DNA of 64,000 bases from Arthrobacter zhaoxinii. Lineage in GTDB: Bacteria > Actinomycetota > Actinomycetes > Actinomycetales > Micrococcaceae. Positions 20,599 to 29,377 of this stretch are shown here, piece after piece. Every line of letters starts with the position of its first letter. Position 1 is the stretch's first letter. A program made the translations under genes and the position numbers. The notes beneath the pieces are model-generated. The model was not told where the DNA came from. It searched no databases and was given only the letters and a program-made list of their open reading frames with translations. The stretch covers positions 1-64,000 of the forward strand of contig NZ_JANFLT010000007.1 in NCBI RefSeq assembly GCF_024385505.1, written 5' to 3'.

Positions 20599-21261
20599 GT
20601 GCGCAAGGTTTTCCAGGCCGAGCTTCACCAAATCGGTGAAGAACTGACTCAGATATCCCAGCTCGTAACGGAGGCAATGCGCAAAGCGACGCTGGCCTTC
20701 GAAGGCGCCGATATCGAACTCGCGCAGGACGTGATCGCCGCAGACGCGCGGATCGACTTCCTGCAGAACGACCTCGATGAGCGCGCCATCGATGTCCTGG
20801 CCCTTCAGGGTCCCGTGGCCAGCGACCTGCGGATGATCGTGGGATCACTGCGGATGAGCGCCTCCCTCGAACGCATGGGCGACCTGGCCCGTCACATTGC
20901 CCAGCTGGCCCGCCTGCGTTATCCCGCCAATGTGGTGCCGGACAACATGGTGGAGACCTTCCGCGAAATGGCCCAGCTGGACATCCGCATCTCGGAACAG
21001 CTGTCCGAGCTGCTGGAGACCCGGAACCTGGAAATGAGCAAGGAAATCTACGACGCCAACAGCCGGATCAACGAGCTGCACGCCGGGGTCTTCAAATCCA
21101 TTGCCTCCCCGGACTGGAACGTCCCCGCCGTCAGCACGGTGGACCTGACCCTGGCCAGCCGCTATTTCGAGCGCTTTGCGGACCACGGCGTCTCCGTCAC
21201 CCGCAAGGTCAATTACCTTGTGACCGGCGAGTGGCACCCGCTGTCCGAGTCGGGCGTGTAG
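20599..21261 (+). CDS. phoU: phosphate signalling protein PhoU
   Basis: This 220-residue all-helical PhoU protein has two repeated three-helix bundles, each with a metal-binding E/DxxxD-type motif (for example RMGDLAR and YFERFADHGVSVTR). PhoU restrains the kinase and phosphate transport when phosphate is ample. The GTG start follows GAGAGGACC. No pst genes are in the window. Confidence 0.95.
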   Translation: MRKVFQAELHQIGEELTQISQLVTEAMRKATLAFEGADIELAQDVIAADARIDFLQNDLDERAIDVLALQGPVASDLRMIVGSLRMSASLERMGDLARHIAQLARLRYPANVVPDNMVETFREMAQLDIRISEQLSELLETRNLEMSKEIYDANSRINELHAGVFKSIASPDWNVPAVSTVDLTLASRYFERFADHGVSVTRKVNYLVTGEWHPLSESGV

Positions 21262-21293
21262 CCGTTCCCCCAGCGGCAAAACCTGACGCACCA

Positions 21294-21325
21294 AAAAGGG
21301 CGGTCCCGATCGGGACCGCCCTTTT
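21294..21325. terminator. bidirectional terminator, phoU / gpmA
   Basis: A perfect 32-nt palindrome with a GC core (GGGCGGTCCC) and A4/T4 ends lies between convergent genes. It is intrinsic-type in both directions. Confidence 0.95.
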
Positions 21326-21343
21326 GTGCGTCAGTGGCAGCTA

Positions 21344-22096
21344 TTACTTCTTCTTGCCCTGGCTGGCTACGGCCTTGATGGATTCGGCGGCGGCCTCGGG
21401 ATCGAGGTAGGTGCCGCCGGCCTTGACCGGCTTGAGGTCTTCATCGAGTTCGTACACCAGCGGGATGCCGGTGGGGATGTTCACGGCCGCGATATCGGCG
21501 TCGCTGATGCCGTCCAGGTGCTTGACCAGCGCGCGCAGGGAGTTGCCGTGCGCGGCGATCATCACGGTCTTGCCAGTGCGGATGTCCTTGGAGATGTCCG
21601 ATTCCCAGTAGGGCAGGAAACGTTCCAGCACGTCCTTGAGGCACTCGGTGCGCGGCAGTTCGTTCGATTCCAGGTCCGCGTAGCGGGGATCGTGGGCCTG
21701 GGAAAAGTCGCTGTCATCCGCCAGGGGCGGCGGCGGGGTGTCGTAGGACCGGCGCCAGAGCATGAACTGCTCCTCACCGTATTCGGCCAGGGTCTGGGCC
21801 TTGTCCTTGCCCTGCAGCGCGCCGTAGTGGCGCTCGTTCAGGCGCCAGCTGCGCTTGACGTCGATCCAGATGCGGTCGGCGGCACCCAGGGCCAGGTTCG
21901 CGGTGTTGATGGCCCGTTTCAGGCGGGAGGTGTAGAGGATGTCCGGGAGAACGTTGTTCTCTACCAGCAGCTCTCCGCCGCGGAGGGCTTCTTCACGTCC
22001 CAGGTCCGTCAGATCCACGTCCACCCAGCCCGTGAAGAGGTTCTTTTCATTCCATTCACTCTGCCCGTGGCGCAGAAGGATCAGTTTGTAGGTCAT
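21344..22096 (-). CDS. gpmA: 2,3-bisphosphoglycerate-dependent phosphoglycerate mutase
   Basis: This 250-residue glycolytic enzyme interconverts 3- and 2-phosphoglycerate. The phosphohistidine motif [10 protein letters not shown] is at residues 7-16, with [11 protein letters not shown] and the second catalytic His in [11 protein letters not shown]. The C-terminus ends in a lysine run. Its ATG at 22096 has no strong ribosome-binding site. Confidence 0.96.
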   Translation of the reverse strand: MTYKLILLRHGQSEWNEKNLFTGWVDVDLTDLGREEALRGGELLVENNVLPDILYTSRLKRAINTANLALGAADRIWIDVKRSWRLNERHYGALQGKDKAQTLAEYGEEQFMLWRRSYDTPPPPLADDSDFSQAHDPRYADLESNELPRTECLKDVLERFLPYWESDISKDIRTGKTVMIAAHGNSLRALVKHLDGISDADIAAVNIPTGIPLVYELDEDLKPVKAGGTYLDPEAAAESIKAVASQGKKK

Positions 22097-22179
22097 ATAA
22101 GCATGGTATCGGAGAGCGTACCCGGCAGGGAGGGCGGCGGCACTTTGGCCGGGCAGATGGGCGGGGCCCGGAATCTAAT

Positions 22180-22266
22180 GAGCAGATAACGGGGGTATCC
22201 GCGGGAGTCCTCGATCTGGTGAACAGATAACGGCGGTATCCGTCGGCCATAACCCCGTTACCTGCT
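22180..22266. repeat. three-copy intergenic repeat
   Basis: GAGCAGATAACGGGGGTATC (22180) recurs 41 nt on as GAACAGATAACGGCGGTATC (22221), and its inverse ends the block at 22252-22266 (reverse complement GAGCAGGTAACGGGG). Copies 1 and 3 can form a stem. The rest of the 22097-22489 gap shows nothing else but the start of the next gene's promoter. Function is unknown; it resembles a REP-like or operator repeat. Confidence 0.65.
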
Positions 22267-22480
22267 CAGTAGATCGGTCCCGTCCGGAGAATCGTCCGTG
22301 TGGCCTGCACGGGATCCCACCGGGCCGGGTGGTGCTGCTGTTTCTCCTGGGACACCTTTGGCCACAGGCGCACCATTGCATGGAATTCCGTGTCCGCCGG
22401 CGGCGACTCGGCCCCGGTCCCCGGCTCTCTGCCCCCGGCCGCCGGTCCCGCCGCCGTCAGGGGCATCCGCTGGTGGCCGG

Positions 22481-22486
22481 TAACAT
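22481..22486 (+). promoter_or_regulatory. -10 element of the methyltransferase gene
   Basis: TAACAT lies 6 nt before the second of two adjacent GTG codons, fitting a leaderless start at 22493. Confidence 0.4.
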
Positions 22487-22492
22487 TGGGTG

Positions 22493-23284
22493 GTGCAAAA
22501 ACAGCTGAAACCCGTAGGAACTGCGACCAGGGGCACTACAAACCCCAACCGGCTCCGAAGGGTGGACCGCTGGCTGGCAGGACCGGCACGGTGGCGGCTG
22601 CGGCAGGCCGCCGACCCTTTGATCGTGGATCTGGGCTACGGCGCCGCCCCCACCACCGCCGTCGAACTCCATGGCCGCCTCGGCCGGGTGCGGGCAGACG
22701 TGGAAGTCATGGGAATCGAGATTGATCCGGCCCGCGTCGCGGCGGCCAAGCCCCTGGAACGTGCGGGGCTGAGCTTCCGGCAGGGCGGCTTCGAGCTGCC
22801 GGTGGACGGGCGCCGTCCAGTGATGGTCCGTGCCTTCAACGTGCTGCGCCAGTACGCGGAGGAGGACTATGCGCAGCATTGGGACATGGTCTGCTCCCGG
22901 CTGGCACCGGGAGGAATTTTCGTGGACGGCACCTGCGACGAGATCGGCCGGCGTTCCACCTGGGTGGAGCTGGATGCCTCGGGTCCGGTGTCGCTGAGCA
23001 TTTCCCTGCGGTTCGGTGCGTTCGGGCGCCCCTCCGATGTTGCCGAACGGCTGCCCAAAGCCCTGATCCACCGCAACGTCCCCGGCGAGCGGGTCCACAC
23101 CTTCCTGCAGGCAATGGACCGGGCGTGGGAGGAAGCTGCACCGATGGCCTCGTACGGCAACCGGCACCGCTGGCTAGCGATGTGCAGCGCGTTGAAGGCC
23201 GGCGGCGTGCCGCTGCTGACGGGGCCGTCGCGCTGGCGGCTGGGCGAAATCACCGTGGCCTGGGACGCCGTCCGCCCTTCCTAG
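22493..23284 (+). CDS. class I SAM-dependent methyltransferase-like protein
   Basis: This protein of about 263 residues has a Rossmann-type start: IVDLGYGAAPTTAVEL matches motif I, and MGIEIDPARVAAA holds the acidic residue that would bind the SAM ribose. RPVMVRAFNVLRQY and the motif LAPGGIFVDGTCDEIG follow. The substrate cannot be told. Two adjacent GTG codons (22490 and 22493) could start it; the second fits the leaderless spacing. It is a lone gene between the repeat block and a terminator. Confidence 0.75.
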   Translation: MQKQLKPVGTATRGTTNPNRLRRVDRWLAGPARWRLRQAADPLIVDLGYGAAPTTAVELHGRLGRVRADVEVMGIEIDPARVAAAKPLERAGLSFRQGGFELPVDGRRPVMVRAFNVLRQYAEEDYAQHWDMVCSRLAPGGIFVDGTCDEIGRRSTWVELDASGPVSLSISLRFGAFGRPSDVAERLPKALIHRNVPGERVHTFLQAMDRAWEEAAPMASYGNRHRWLAMCSALKAGGVPLLTGPSRWRLGEITVAWDAVRPS

Positions 23285-23336
23285 CCGGCGGCCGGACGGG
23301 CTCGAGGCTCGCCGGCGGCGAAAGGGCTTAAAGCAA

Positions 23337-23378
23337 CCGGCCCCGGACCTGCCGTGGAAACGGCTGGTCCGGGGCCGG
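23337..23378. terminator. stem-loop terminator between convergent genes
   Basis: CCGGCCCCGGACC (23337-23349) pairs perfectly with 23366-23378 around a 16-nt loop, between the methyltransferase gene and the converging DUF2516 gene. It lacks a long U-run. Confidence 0.75.
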
Positions 23379-23400
23379 ACGGAAGTTCAACGGTTCGCGC

Positions 23401-23733
23401 TTACCAGGGGCCGTACGGGCCCTGGTTGCTGTTCCCGCGGCCGCGGGAACTGCCGATGGCGGGCTTCACATCGGCCAGGTACACGCAGGCGGCAACAACT
23501 GCGGCAAGCTGGAACAGGATCAGGCTCAGGGACGGCAGCAGCACGGACAGCACGCCAACGGCGGCGGCTCCGCCCGTGAGGCCCAGCCAGAATCCCTTGG
23601 TCCGCTTGTAGGCACGTTCAAAATCAGCGGGCTTGCGCCGGGCGCAGTCCAGAAGTGCCCAGAGTTCAATGCCAAGCGCCACAAGGCCGAGCGCCAGGTA
23701 GAGGTAATACTGAATCATCATCATGAGGGCCAC
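23401..23733 (-). CDS. DUF2516 family membrane protein
   Basis: This 110-residue protein has hydrophobic segments at about 7-27 and 48-92 separated by a basic loop (CARRKPADFERAYKRTKG), and a Gly/Arg/Asn-rich tail. This is the architecture of the actinobacterial DUF2516 family, whose function is unknown. It starts 9 nt after the end of the upstream cystathionine gene and may be co-transcribed with it. Confidence 0.8.
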   Translation of the reverse strand: MALMMMIQYYLYLALGLVALGIELWALLDCARRKPADFERAYKRTKGFWLGLTGGAAAVGVLSVLLPSLSLILFQLAAVVAACVYLADVKPAIGSSRGRGNSNQGPYGPW

Positions 23734-23742
23734 AGCGCTAGC

Positions 23743-24888
23743 CTACCGTGTAAGTGCCTGCTCTAGGTCCCCCCAAAGGTCTTCGACATTCTCAATGCCG
23801 ACCGAAAGGCGCAGCAGTCCCTCCGGAACGGTGTGCGGCTCTCCGGGCTGGCGGCGCCGCCGTTCAATGAGCGATTCCACTCCGCCGAGCGAGGTGGCCG
23901 GCAGCCAGAGTTCCACGGCGTCGGCAACCTTTTCCGCGGCGGCAGCTCCCCCGGCGACCTCGATGCACAGAATCGAGCCGAATCCGGACATCTGCGCGGC
24001 GGCCCGGGCATGCCCCGGGTCCTCCGGCAGACCCGGATAACGCACATGCTCCACCTGAGGGAGGGTCTGCAGCCGGCGGGCGAGATCCATGGCGGTGGCC
24101 TGCGAGCGCTCCATCCGCAGGGCCAGCGTGCGCAGCCCGCGCAGTGCCAGCCACACTTCAAAGGGCCCGGCCACCGCCCCGTGCAGCGAGCGGTACCGGA
24201 GCAGGCGGTCCCGGAGATCCGGATCGGACGTAACGGCCGCACCCAAGACGACGTCGGAGTGTCCGGCCAGGTACTTGGTCACGGAGTGCACGACGACGTC
24301 GGCACCTAGGTCCAGCGGCCGGGTCACCAGCGGGGTGGAGAACGTGTTGTCTGCAACCACCAGCGCGCCGGCCGCGTGCGCTGCTTCTGCCAGTGCCGCG
24401 ATGTCCGCCACCTCCAGCATGGGATTGGTGGGGCTCTCCACCCAGAGCATCGAGGCGCCGTCGAGGTGCGCAATCACGTCCCCGGTCTGGTCAATATCCA
24501 CCGTCCGCACGGAAAACCGGCCGTTCGCCGCCTCTTCGGCGGCCAGCAGGAGCGAGCCCTGGTAGCTGTGCCGCGGCATCACCACGACGCCGCCGGCGGG
24601 AACCAGAGACAGGGCTGCCATTACGGACGCCAGTCCCGAGCCGAAGACCAGTGCCGGCAGGTCCGCACCCTCAAGCTCGGCGAGCGCCTGCTCGAAAGGA
24701 TCCCAGGTGGGGTTCGAATACCGGCCGTAGCCGCGCTCCCCCGGGACGGGAGTTCCCGTGCCGAAGTAAGTGGAGGACAACACGATCGGCGGATTCACCG
24801 GCGCGTCGTGTTCCCGGGGCGGGCGTCCCGCGGAAACGACGAGGGTATCGGGGGAAACGGCGTGCCCGTGCGGAGAGGTTTGGCTCAT
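23743..24888 (-). CDS. metB: trans-sulfuration PLP enzyme (cystathionine gamma-synthase/lyase)
   Basis: This 381-residue Cys/Met-metabolism PLP-dependent enzyme has cofactor lysine K205 in SVTKYLAGHSD, the phosphate-binding motif FGSGLASV and the substrate motif ATSLGGVESLIE. The family includes synthase, beta-lyase and gamma-lyase activities that sequence motifs do not separate safely, so the symbol is tentative. The ATG at 24888 has TACGCT 7 nt upstream, so the message is probably leaderless. Confidence 0.8.
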   Translation of the reverse strand: MSQTSPHGHAVSPDTLVVSAGRPPREHDAPVNPPIVLSSTYFGTGTPVPGERGYGRYSNPTWDPFEQALAELEGADLPALVFGSGLASVMAALSLVPAGGVVVMPRHSYQGSLLLAAEEAANGRFSVRTVDIDQTGDVIAHLDGASMLWVESPTNPMLEVADIAALAEAAHAAGALVVADNTFSTPLVTRPLDLGADVVVHSVTKYLAGHSDVVLGAAVTSDPDLRDRLLRYRSLHGAVAGPFEVWLALRGLRTLALRMERSQATAMDLARRLQTLPQVEHVRYPGLPEDPGHARAAAQMSGFGSILCIEVAGGAAAAEKVADAVELWLPATSLGGVESLIERRRRQPGEPHTVPEGLLRLSVGIENVEDLWGDLEQALTR

Positions 24889-24895
24889 AAGGAAC

Positions 24896-24901
24896 AGCGT
24901 A
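24896..24901 (-). promoter_or_regulatory. -10 element of the cystathionine gene (leaderless)
   Basis: TACGCT on the minus strand ends 7 nt before the ATG at 24888, with no ribosome-binding site between. Confidence 0.45.
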
Positions 24902-24992
24902 GACCGCCGGTCCGCACGGAGTGCCGTGACACTGTGCCGCCGGTGCTCCGGGCGGCCCAGTGTCGGCGCCCGGCCTCCCCAGCCGGACTAGG

Positions 24993-24998
24993 TAGGCT
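24993..24998 (+). promoter_or_regulatory. tmk -10 element (leaderless)
   Basis: TAGGCT ends 6 nt before the tmk GTG. Confidence 0.45.
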
Positions 24999-25004
24999 AG
25001 GCGG

Positions 25005-25652
25005 GTGAGCAATTCTAATCTCCCTGAAACCCGCGGCCTGTTTATTGCCATGGAGGGCGGAGACGGCGCCGGGAAATCCACCCAGGCGCAGCGGCTGGCA
25101 GCCGCACTGCAGGAGACCGGCCGTACGGTCCTGCGCACCCGTGAACCGGGCGGCACCCCCGTGGGCGAACAGCTGCGCGCCCTGGTCCTTGACCACGGCA
25201 ACGGCGACATTGATGCGCGCACCGAAGCGTTGATCTTCGCTGCATCCCGCGCCGCGCATGTCCAGCAGGTCATCGAGCCGGCCCTCGCCAACGGAACGGT
25301 GGTGGTCTGCGACCGCTACGTTGACAGCTCCATTGCCTACCAGGGCGCCGGCCGGCACCTGGGCACCGAATCCGTCCGCACCCTGAACGAGTGGGCCACC
25401 GGCGGCCTGCAGCCGGACCTCACCGTCCTGCTGGACGTCGATCCCGAACGCGGACGGGACCGCCGGACCGCCGGCCAGGCTACCGAGGACCGGCTCGAGT
25501 CCGAACCGGACACCTTCCACCAGCAGATCCGCCTGGCGTTCCTTGAGGCCGCGCAGGCGGCTCCCGGCCGGTACCTGGTGCTCGACGCCGGCCGGCCCGT
25601 GGACGAACTTGCCGGCACCATCCTGCACCGCGTGGAAAAGCTGCTGCCGTGA
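25005..25652 (+). CDS. tmk: thymidylate kinase
   Basis: This 215-residue enzyme phosphorylates dTMP to dTDP. Walker A EGGDGAGKST is at 17-26, followed by the DR(Y) motif CDRYVDSSIAYQGAGR and a LID segment rich in Arg. Its stop overlaps the next gene's start (GTGA), the usual tmk-holB coupling. Confidence 0.96.
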   Translation: MSNSNLPETRGLFIAMEGGDGAGKSTQAQRLAAALQETGRTVLRTREPGGTPVGEQLRALVLDHGNGDIDARTEALIFAASRAAHVQQVIEPALANGTVVVCDRYVDSSIAYQGAGRHLGTESVRTLNEWATGGLQPDLTVLLDVDPERGRDRRTAGQATEDRLESEPDTFHQQIRLAFLEAAQAAPGRYLVLDAGRPVDELAGTILHRVEKLLP

Positions 25653-26791
25653 GCGTGTGGGACGACCTGCAGGGGCAGGACCCGGTGGTGGCCCAGCTGC
25701 GCCGCGGCGCAGCCGATGCCCGGCCCAACCACGCCTGGCTGTTCACCGGCCCGCCCGGCTCCGGCCGCTCCAATGCTGCCCGGGCCTTTGCCGCGGCGCT
25801 GGTCTGCGAGCAGCAGGACCCGGAACTGCGCGGCTGCGGTGAGTGCAAGTCCTGCCGCACCGTACTGGCCGGCTCGCACGCCGACGTCGCCTCCGTCACC
25901 ACGGAAAAGGTCACCATCAGCATCGATGAGGCCCGCGAACTGGTCCGGAAGGCCCAGGACAAGCCGTCCACCGGCCGCTGGCGCGTCATCATTGTGGAGG
26001 ACGCTGACCGGATGCAGGAGCGCAGCACCAACGTGCTGCTGAAAGCCATTGAAGAGCCGCCGCCTAGGACCATCTGGCTGCTCTGTGCACCCAGCCCGGG
26101 CGACGTGCTGGTCACCATCCGGTCCAGGTGCCGTCCCGTGGGGCTGCGGCTGCCGCCGGTGGAGGATGTGGCGGAACTCCTGATCCGGCGCGACGCCATC
26201 GATCCGGAGGTGGCGCTGAACGCTGCCCGGGCCGCGCAGAGCCACATCGGCGTCGCCAAGCGCCTGGCCACCGACGAGGGTGCGCGGCAGCGCCGCGAGA
26301 GCATTGTGCGGCTGCCCCTGTCGCTGCGGAATGTCTCCGGCGCCATGAAGGCCGCGGCGGACCTGGTGGCACTGGCCGAAGCGGAGGCTGCGAGCTCCTT
26401 TGAACAGCGCGACGCCGCGGAGAAGGAAGCGCTGCTGGCTTCGCTCGGCGCACCTGCCACCGGCACGTTGCCCCCGGCGCTGCGGAGCCAGGTCAAGCGG
26501 CTCGAGGAGGACCAGGTCCGCCGGGCCAAACGGTCCAAGAACGATTACTTTGACCGCGCCCTGACGGACCTGCTCTCCTTCTACCGCGACGTGCTGATGA
26601 TCCAGCTGGGCGGCTCCGGCCCCCTGGTCAACGAGGGACTCCGCCGCGAGCTGGACGAGTTCGCGGCGTACGGCTCTCCGGAGCAGACACTGATGCGCAT
26701 GGAGGAGATCAACACCGTGCGGCGCCGCCTGGTGACCACCAACGTCGCACCGCTGCTGGCGATCGAAGCGATGGCGCTGAGCCTGCTGTAA
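25649..26791 (+). CDS. holB: DNA polymerase III subunit delta'
   Basis: This 380-residue clamp-loader subunit has an AAA+ fold with TGPPGSGRSNAARAF at the P-loop position, where the invariant Lys is replaced by Arg, in keeping with a non-hydrolysing delta'. The Cys cluster CGECKSCR forms the zinc module, and the C-terminal collar domain is present. It is translationally coupled to tmk. Confidence 0.93.
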   Translation: MSVWDDLQGQDPVVAQLRRGAADARPNHAWLFTGPPGSGRSNAARAFAAALVCEQQDPELRGCGECKSCRTVLAGSHADVASVTTEKVTISIDEARELVRKAQDKPSTGRWRVIIVEDADRMQERSTNVLLKAIEEPPPRTIWLLCAPSPGDVLVTIRSRCRPVGLRLPPVEDVAELLIRRDAIDPEVALNAARAAQSHIGVAKRLATDEGARQRRESIVRLPLSLRNVSGAMKAAADLVALAEAEAASSFEQRDAAEKEALLASLGAPATGTLPPALRSQVKRLEEDQVRRAKRSKNDYFDRALTDLLSFYRDVLMIQLGGSGPLVNEGLRRELDEFAAYGSPEQTLMRMEEINTVRRRLVTTNVAPLLAIEAMALSLL

Positions 26792-26858
26792 TGTCCAGTT
26801 ATCCGCCGCATCCCGCCAGTCCGGCCGGCCCGCGTACCAAGCCGCTCCAGGAGTAAGA

Positions 26859-28424
26859 ATGACCACCGCCACTGCACGCCGCCGCTTCCCGCGACTGGCC
26901 GCCGCCGCTGCTTCGGTGGTGCTGCTGGCGTCGTCGACCGCCTGTACCGCGGACTCCGGGCCGGGTGCCGAAGAAACCGGCAGCGGGGACACCGCCACCA
27001 CCGCTGCCGCGGAGGTCATTGGCGACGTGCCGGAGGAGCTCAGGGAGTTCTACAGCCAGGACGTCACCTGGTCGGAGTGCGAAGGAGACTTCCGCTGTGC
27101 CTCCGTCACCGTCCCCATGAACTATGCAGACCCTGATGCGGCCACGGTGGAATTGTCAGTGATCATGGCGGAGGCGGAGGAGGAAGCCCGCGGCACGATC
27201 CTGATCAACCCCGGCGGTCCCGGCGGATCCGGATACGACGTCGTCAACCAGTCCCTGGAAAACATCACCAGCGATCGGCTGCGGGAGAACTTCAACATCC
27301 TCGGGTTCGATCCGCGCGGCGTCGGCCGGTCCACCCCGGTTCAGTGCCTGAGCGATGAGGAAATGGACGAGGCCCGGGCCGAGTACATCGATCCGAGCAC
27401 CCCCGAAGGTCTGGCCGCCTCGCGGATCAGCGCGAAGGAGTTCGCGGATGCCTGCGCGGCGGAGACCGGTGAACTGCTCGGCTTTGTCGACACGGCCAGT
27501 GCTGCCCGCGACATGGACATCCTGCGGGCGGTTGCAGGCGATGAAAAACTCAACTACCTCGGGTTCTCCTACGGCACCTACCTCGGCGCCACCTATGCCG
27601 AGCTCTTCCCGGAGAAGACGGGGCGGCTGGTCCTCGACGGCGCCCTGAACCCTGCGTCCACCAACGAGGAAGTCACCCTCGGCCAGGCCGCTGCATTTGA
27701 AAAGGCCATCCGCGCGTACGTCGAGGACTGCGTGACAGGCAGCAACTGTCCGCTCGAGGGCAGCGCCGACGACGGCGTCGCCACCATCCGCCAGCTGCTG
27801 GCCTCCGTCGAGGCCAGTCCCATGACAGCGGCCGATGGGCGGCCCGTCACGGTTTCCACCTTCGTCAGCGGCTTCATTCTTCCGCTGTACGACGACGTCA
27901 ACTGGCCGGTGCTCTCGCAGGCACTGGAGACCGCACTGCAGGGCGACCCGACGTATATGCTCCGCCTCGCGGACATCAGTGCGGACCGTGCGGAAGACGG
28001 CACCTACCAGTCCAACAGCACCGTGGCATTCAACGCGGTCAACTGCCTCGACTACCCCATGGTCAGCGACGACGCACAGATGGCAGCGGACGCCCGGGAC
28101 CTTCAGTCGGCGTCCCCCACCATCGGCAAGTACCTGGCCTACGGCGGCGTCACCTGCGAGGCCTGGCCCCACGCACCGGTGAATGAACCGCATCCCATCA
28201 AGGCCTCCGGCGCGGCGGACCTGCTGGTGGTCGGCACCACCGGCGACCCCGCCACCCCCTACGAATGGTCCGAGGCCCTGGCCGCACAGCTGGAGTCCGC
28301 GGTGCTGGTGACATGGGAAGGCGAGGGCCATACGGCGTACGGGCGCGGCAGCCAGTGCATCGAAGACACGGTGGATGACTACTTCGTGGACGGGACCGTT
28401 CCGGAGGACAACACGGTCTGCTGA
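26859..28424 (+). CDS. secreted tripeptidyl aminopeptidase-type alpha/beta hydrolase (lipoprotein)
   Basis: This 521-residue S33-family hydrolase resembles Streptomyces Tap/SlpD: oxyanion motif NPGGPGGSG (117-125), nucleophile S237 in GFSYGTYLG, and a C-terminal TAP-like domain with Asp in GTTGDPATPY and His in EGEGHTAYG. A signal peptide ends with SSTAC (C29), a plausible but non-ideal lipobox. The ATG follows AGGAG. It probably trims peptides outside the cell. Confidence 0.85.
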   Translation: MTTATARRRFPRLAAAAASVVLLASSTACTADSGPGAEETGSGDTATTAAAEVIGDVPEELREFYSQDVTWSECEGDFRCASVTVPMNYADPDAATVELSVIMAEAEEEARGTILINPGGPGGSGYDVVNQSLENITSDRLRENFNILGFDPRGVGRSTPVQCLSDEEMDEARAEYIDPSTPEGLAASRISAKEFADACAAETGELLGFVDTASAARDMDILRAVAGDEKLNYLGFSYGTYLGATYAELFPEKTGRLVLDGALNPASTNEEVTLGQAAAFEKAIRAYVEDCVTGSNCPLEGSADDGVATIRQLLASVEASPMTAADGRPVTVSTFVSGFILPLYDDVNWPVLSQALETALQGDPTYMLRLADISADRAEDGTYQSNSTVAFNAVNCLDYPMVSDDAQMAADARDLQSASPTIGKYLAYGGVTCEAWPHAPVNEPHPIKASGAADLLVVGTTGDPATPYEWSEALAAQLESAVLVTWEGEGHTAYGRGSQCIEDTVDDYFVDGTVPEDNTVC

Positions 28425-28492
28425 TCTCCGCAGGACGGTGCCCGATCCGGGGCTTTCGCTGCAGGTGACGGGCGGCCGGGGCGGCAGCCGTT

Positions 28493-28522
28493 TTGACCCC
28501 GCGCCGCCGGTACGTATAAAGT
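28493..28522 (+). promoter_or_regulatory. tRNA-Thr promoter
   Basis: TTGACC (28493-28498) precedes TATAAAGT (28515-28522), giving a 16- or 18-bp spacer depending on the -10 register. The tRNA begins about 40 nt downstream. Confidence 0.7.
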
Positions 28523-28564
28523 AGTTCTTTGTGGATTCTGGCCGGTAACGGACAGCTGAAGCCC

Positions 28565-28637
28565 GCCTCCTTAGCTCAGTTGGTAGAGCGTCTCACTCGT
28601 AATGAGAAGGTCGCCAGTTCGATTCTGGCAGGAGGCT
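28565..28637 (+). tRNA. tRNA-Thr (anticodon CGT)
   Basis: A full 73-nt cloverleaf: acceptor arms GCCTCCT/AGGAGGC, D-arm TAGCTCAGTTGGTAGAGC, anticodon stem TCTCA/TGAGA with CGT at 28598-28600, and the T-loop TTCGATT. No CCA is encoded. Confidence 0.96.
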
Positions 28638-28642
28638 CAGAT

Positions 28643-28670
28643 AAACCCCCGGCATTTATGCCGGGGGTTT
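28643..28670 (+). terminator. tRNA-Thr terminator
   Basis: AAACCCCCGGCAT pairs with ATGCCGGGGGTTT 6 nt after the tRNA, followed by TCTG. Confidence 0.92.
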
Positions 28671-28674
28671 TCTG

Positions 28675-28938
28675 TTGTCCGGGGCAGGTCCGCCAAGGGC
28701 GTCTTGCGGAAAAACTGCGCAGAACTTCCGGCTTCCTTGCGCCATGCTTTGGGCTTTCCCGCTGGCCGCGGCCATAGTCTCGGGACAGCAAACGGGACAG
28801 GCCTCAGGCCGTAGGGACAATTCGCCGTCCCGGTCTGTGCCGGGTGCACCCCCCGGGGGCTGGGCGCCAACCGCTCAAGCGCGGCGTGACCTAGCTGCCG
28901 GCCCCTTGATACGCCCGGCCGTCCCCGGGCATCTGACC
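28675..28938. other. gene-free segment between tRNA-Thr and csrA
   Basis: I see no convincing gene, repeat or tRNA 3'-end duplication here. Short open frames on both strands lack starts with ribosome-binding sites and have the composition of chance frames in GC-rich DNA. Confidence 0.6.
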
Positions 28939-28941
28939 AGG

Positions 28942-28977
28942 AACCCCCGCCGTTTTCCCCAAGAAACGGCGGGGGTT
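28942..28977. terminator. terminator bounding the flagellar cluster (left)
   Basis: AACCCCCGCCGTTT (28942-28955) pairs with AAACGGCGGGGGTT (28964-28977). It lies downstream of csrA on the minus strand. Confidence 0.9.
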
Positions 28978-29036
28978 TCTGCTTTCCGGGCGTGCGGAAA
29001 GAGGCTCAGCGGCCGAAAGGGAAAGACCGGTGCTGG

Positions 29037-29300
29037 TTAGGAAGCGGGGCCGGTTTCCGGCGGAAGGGTCCTGCCGGCCAGCAGCGCCTTGATGCGCTCT
29101 TCGGCGTCCGGTACGGCGGCGGCACTGGCGGCCATATTGGCTTCTTCCACTGCCCGCAGTACCTCATTGCGCTGGATTTTGACGCCGCGGGGAGCATCGA
29201 TGCCGATACGGATGCCGTCGCCGCGTGAATCCAGGACGGTAATGACAATGTCATCCCCGATCAGGATCTGTTCCCCGGACCTGCGTGTTAGCACCAGCAT
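29037..29300 (-). CDS. csrA: carbon storage / flagellin translation regulator CsrA
   Basis: This 87-residue RNA-binding protein starts MLVLTRRSGEQILIGDDI and keeps L4 and R44, the RNA-contacting residues of E. coli CsrA. The C-terminal extension carries the region contacted by FliW in Bacillus CsrA. It binds GGA motifs in hairpin loops and blocks ribosomes. It is the last gene of the minus-strand flagellar cluster, and fliW is at the far end, so a CsrA-FliW partner switch is expected. The ATG has TAGAGT 6 nt upstream, indicating its own leaderless transcript. Confidence 0.95.
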   Translation of the reverse strand: MLVLTRRSGEQILIGDDIVITVLDSRGDGIRIGIDAPRGVKIQRNEVLRAVEEANMAASAAAVPDAEERIKALLAGRTLPPETGPAS

Positions 29301-29306
29301 TCGCCC

Positions 29307-29312
29307 ACTCTA
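29307..29312 (-). promoter_or_regulatory. csrA -10 element (leaderless)
   Basis: TAGAGT on the minus strand, 6 nt before the csrA ATG. A leaderless csrA would be independent of the flagellar sigma factor. Confidence 0.45.
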
Positions 29313-29377
29313 CCCCACGCCGGGGCCGTTGACGCTGGCCGGGAAGGGCCCCGGACGGCGACGGCGGAGCTCTGACG

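Noticed and set aside
28675-29040. Possible small gene after tRNA-Thr
   Set aside because: No ribosome-binding site, biased composition, and it crosses a strong terminator.
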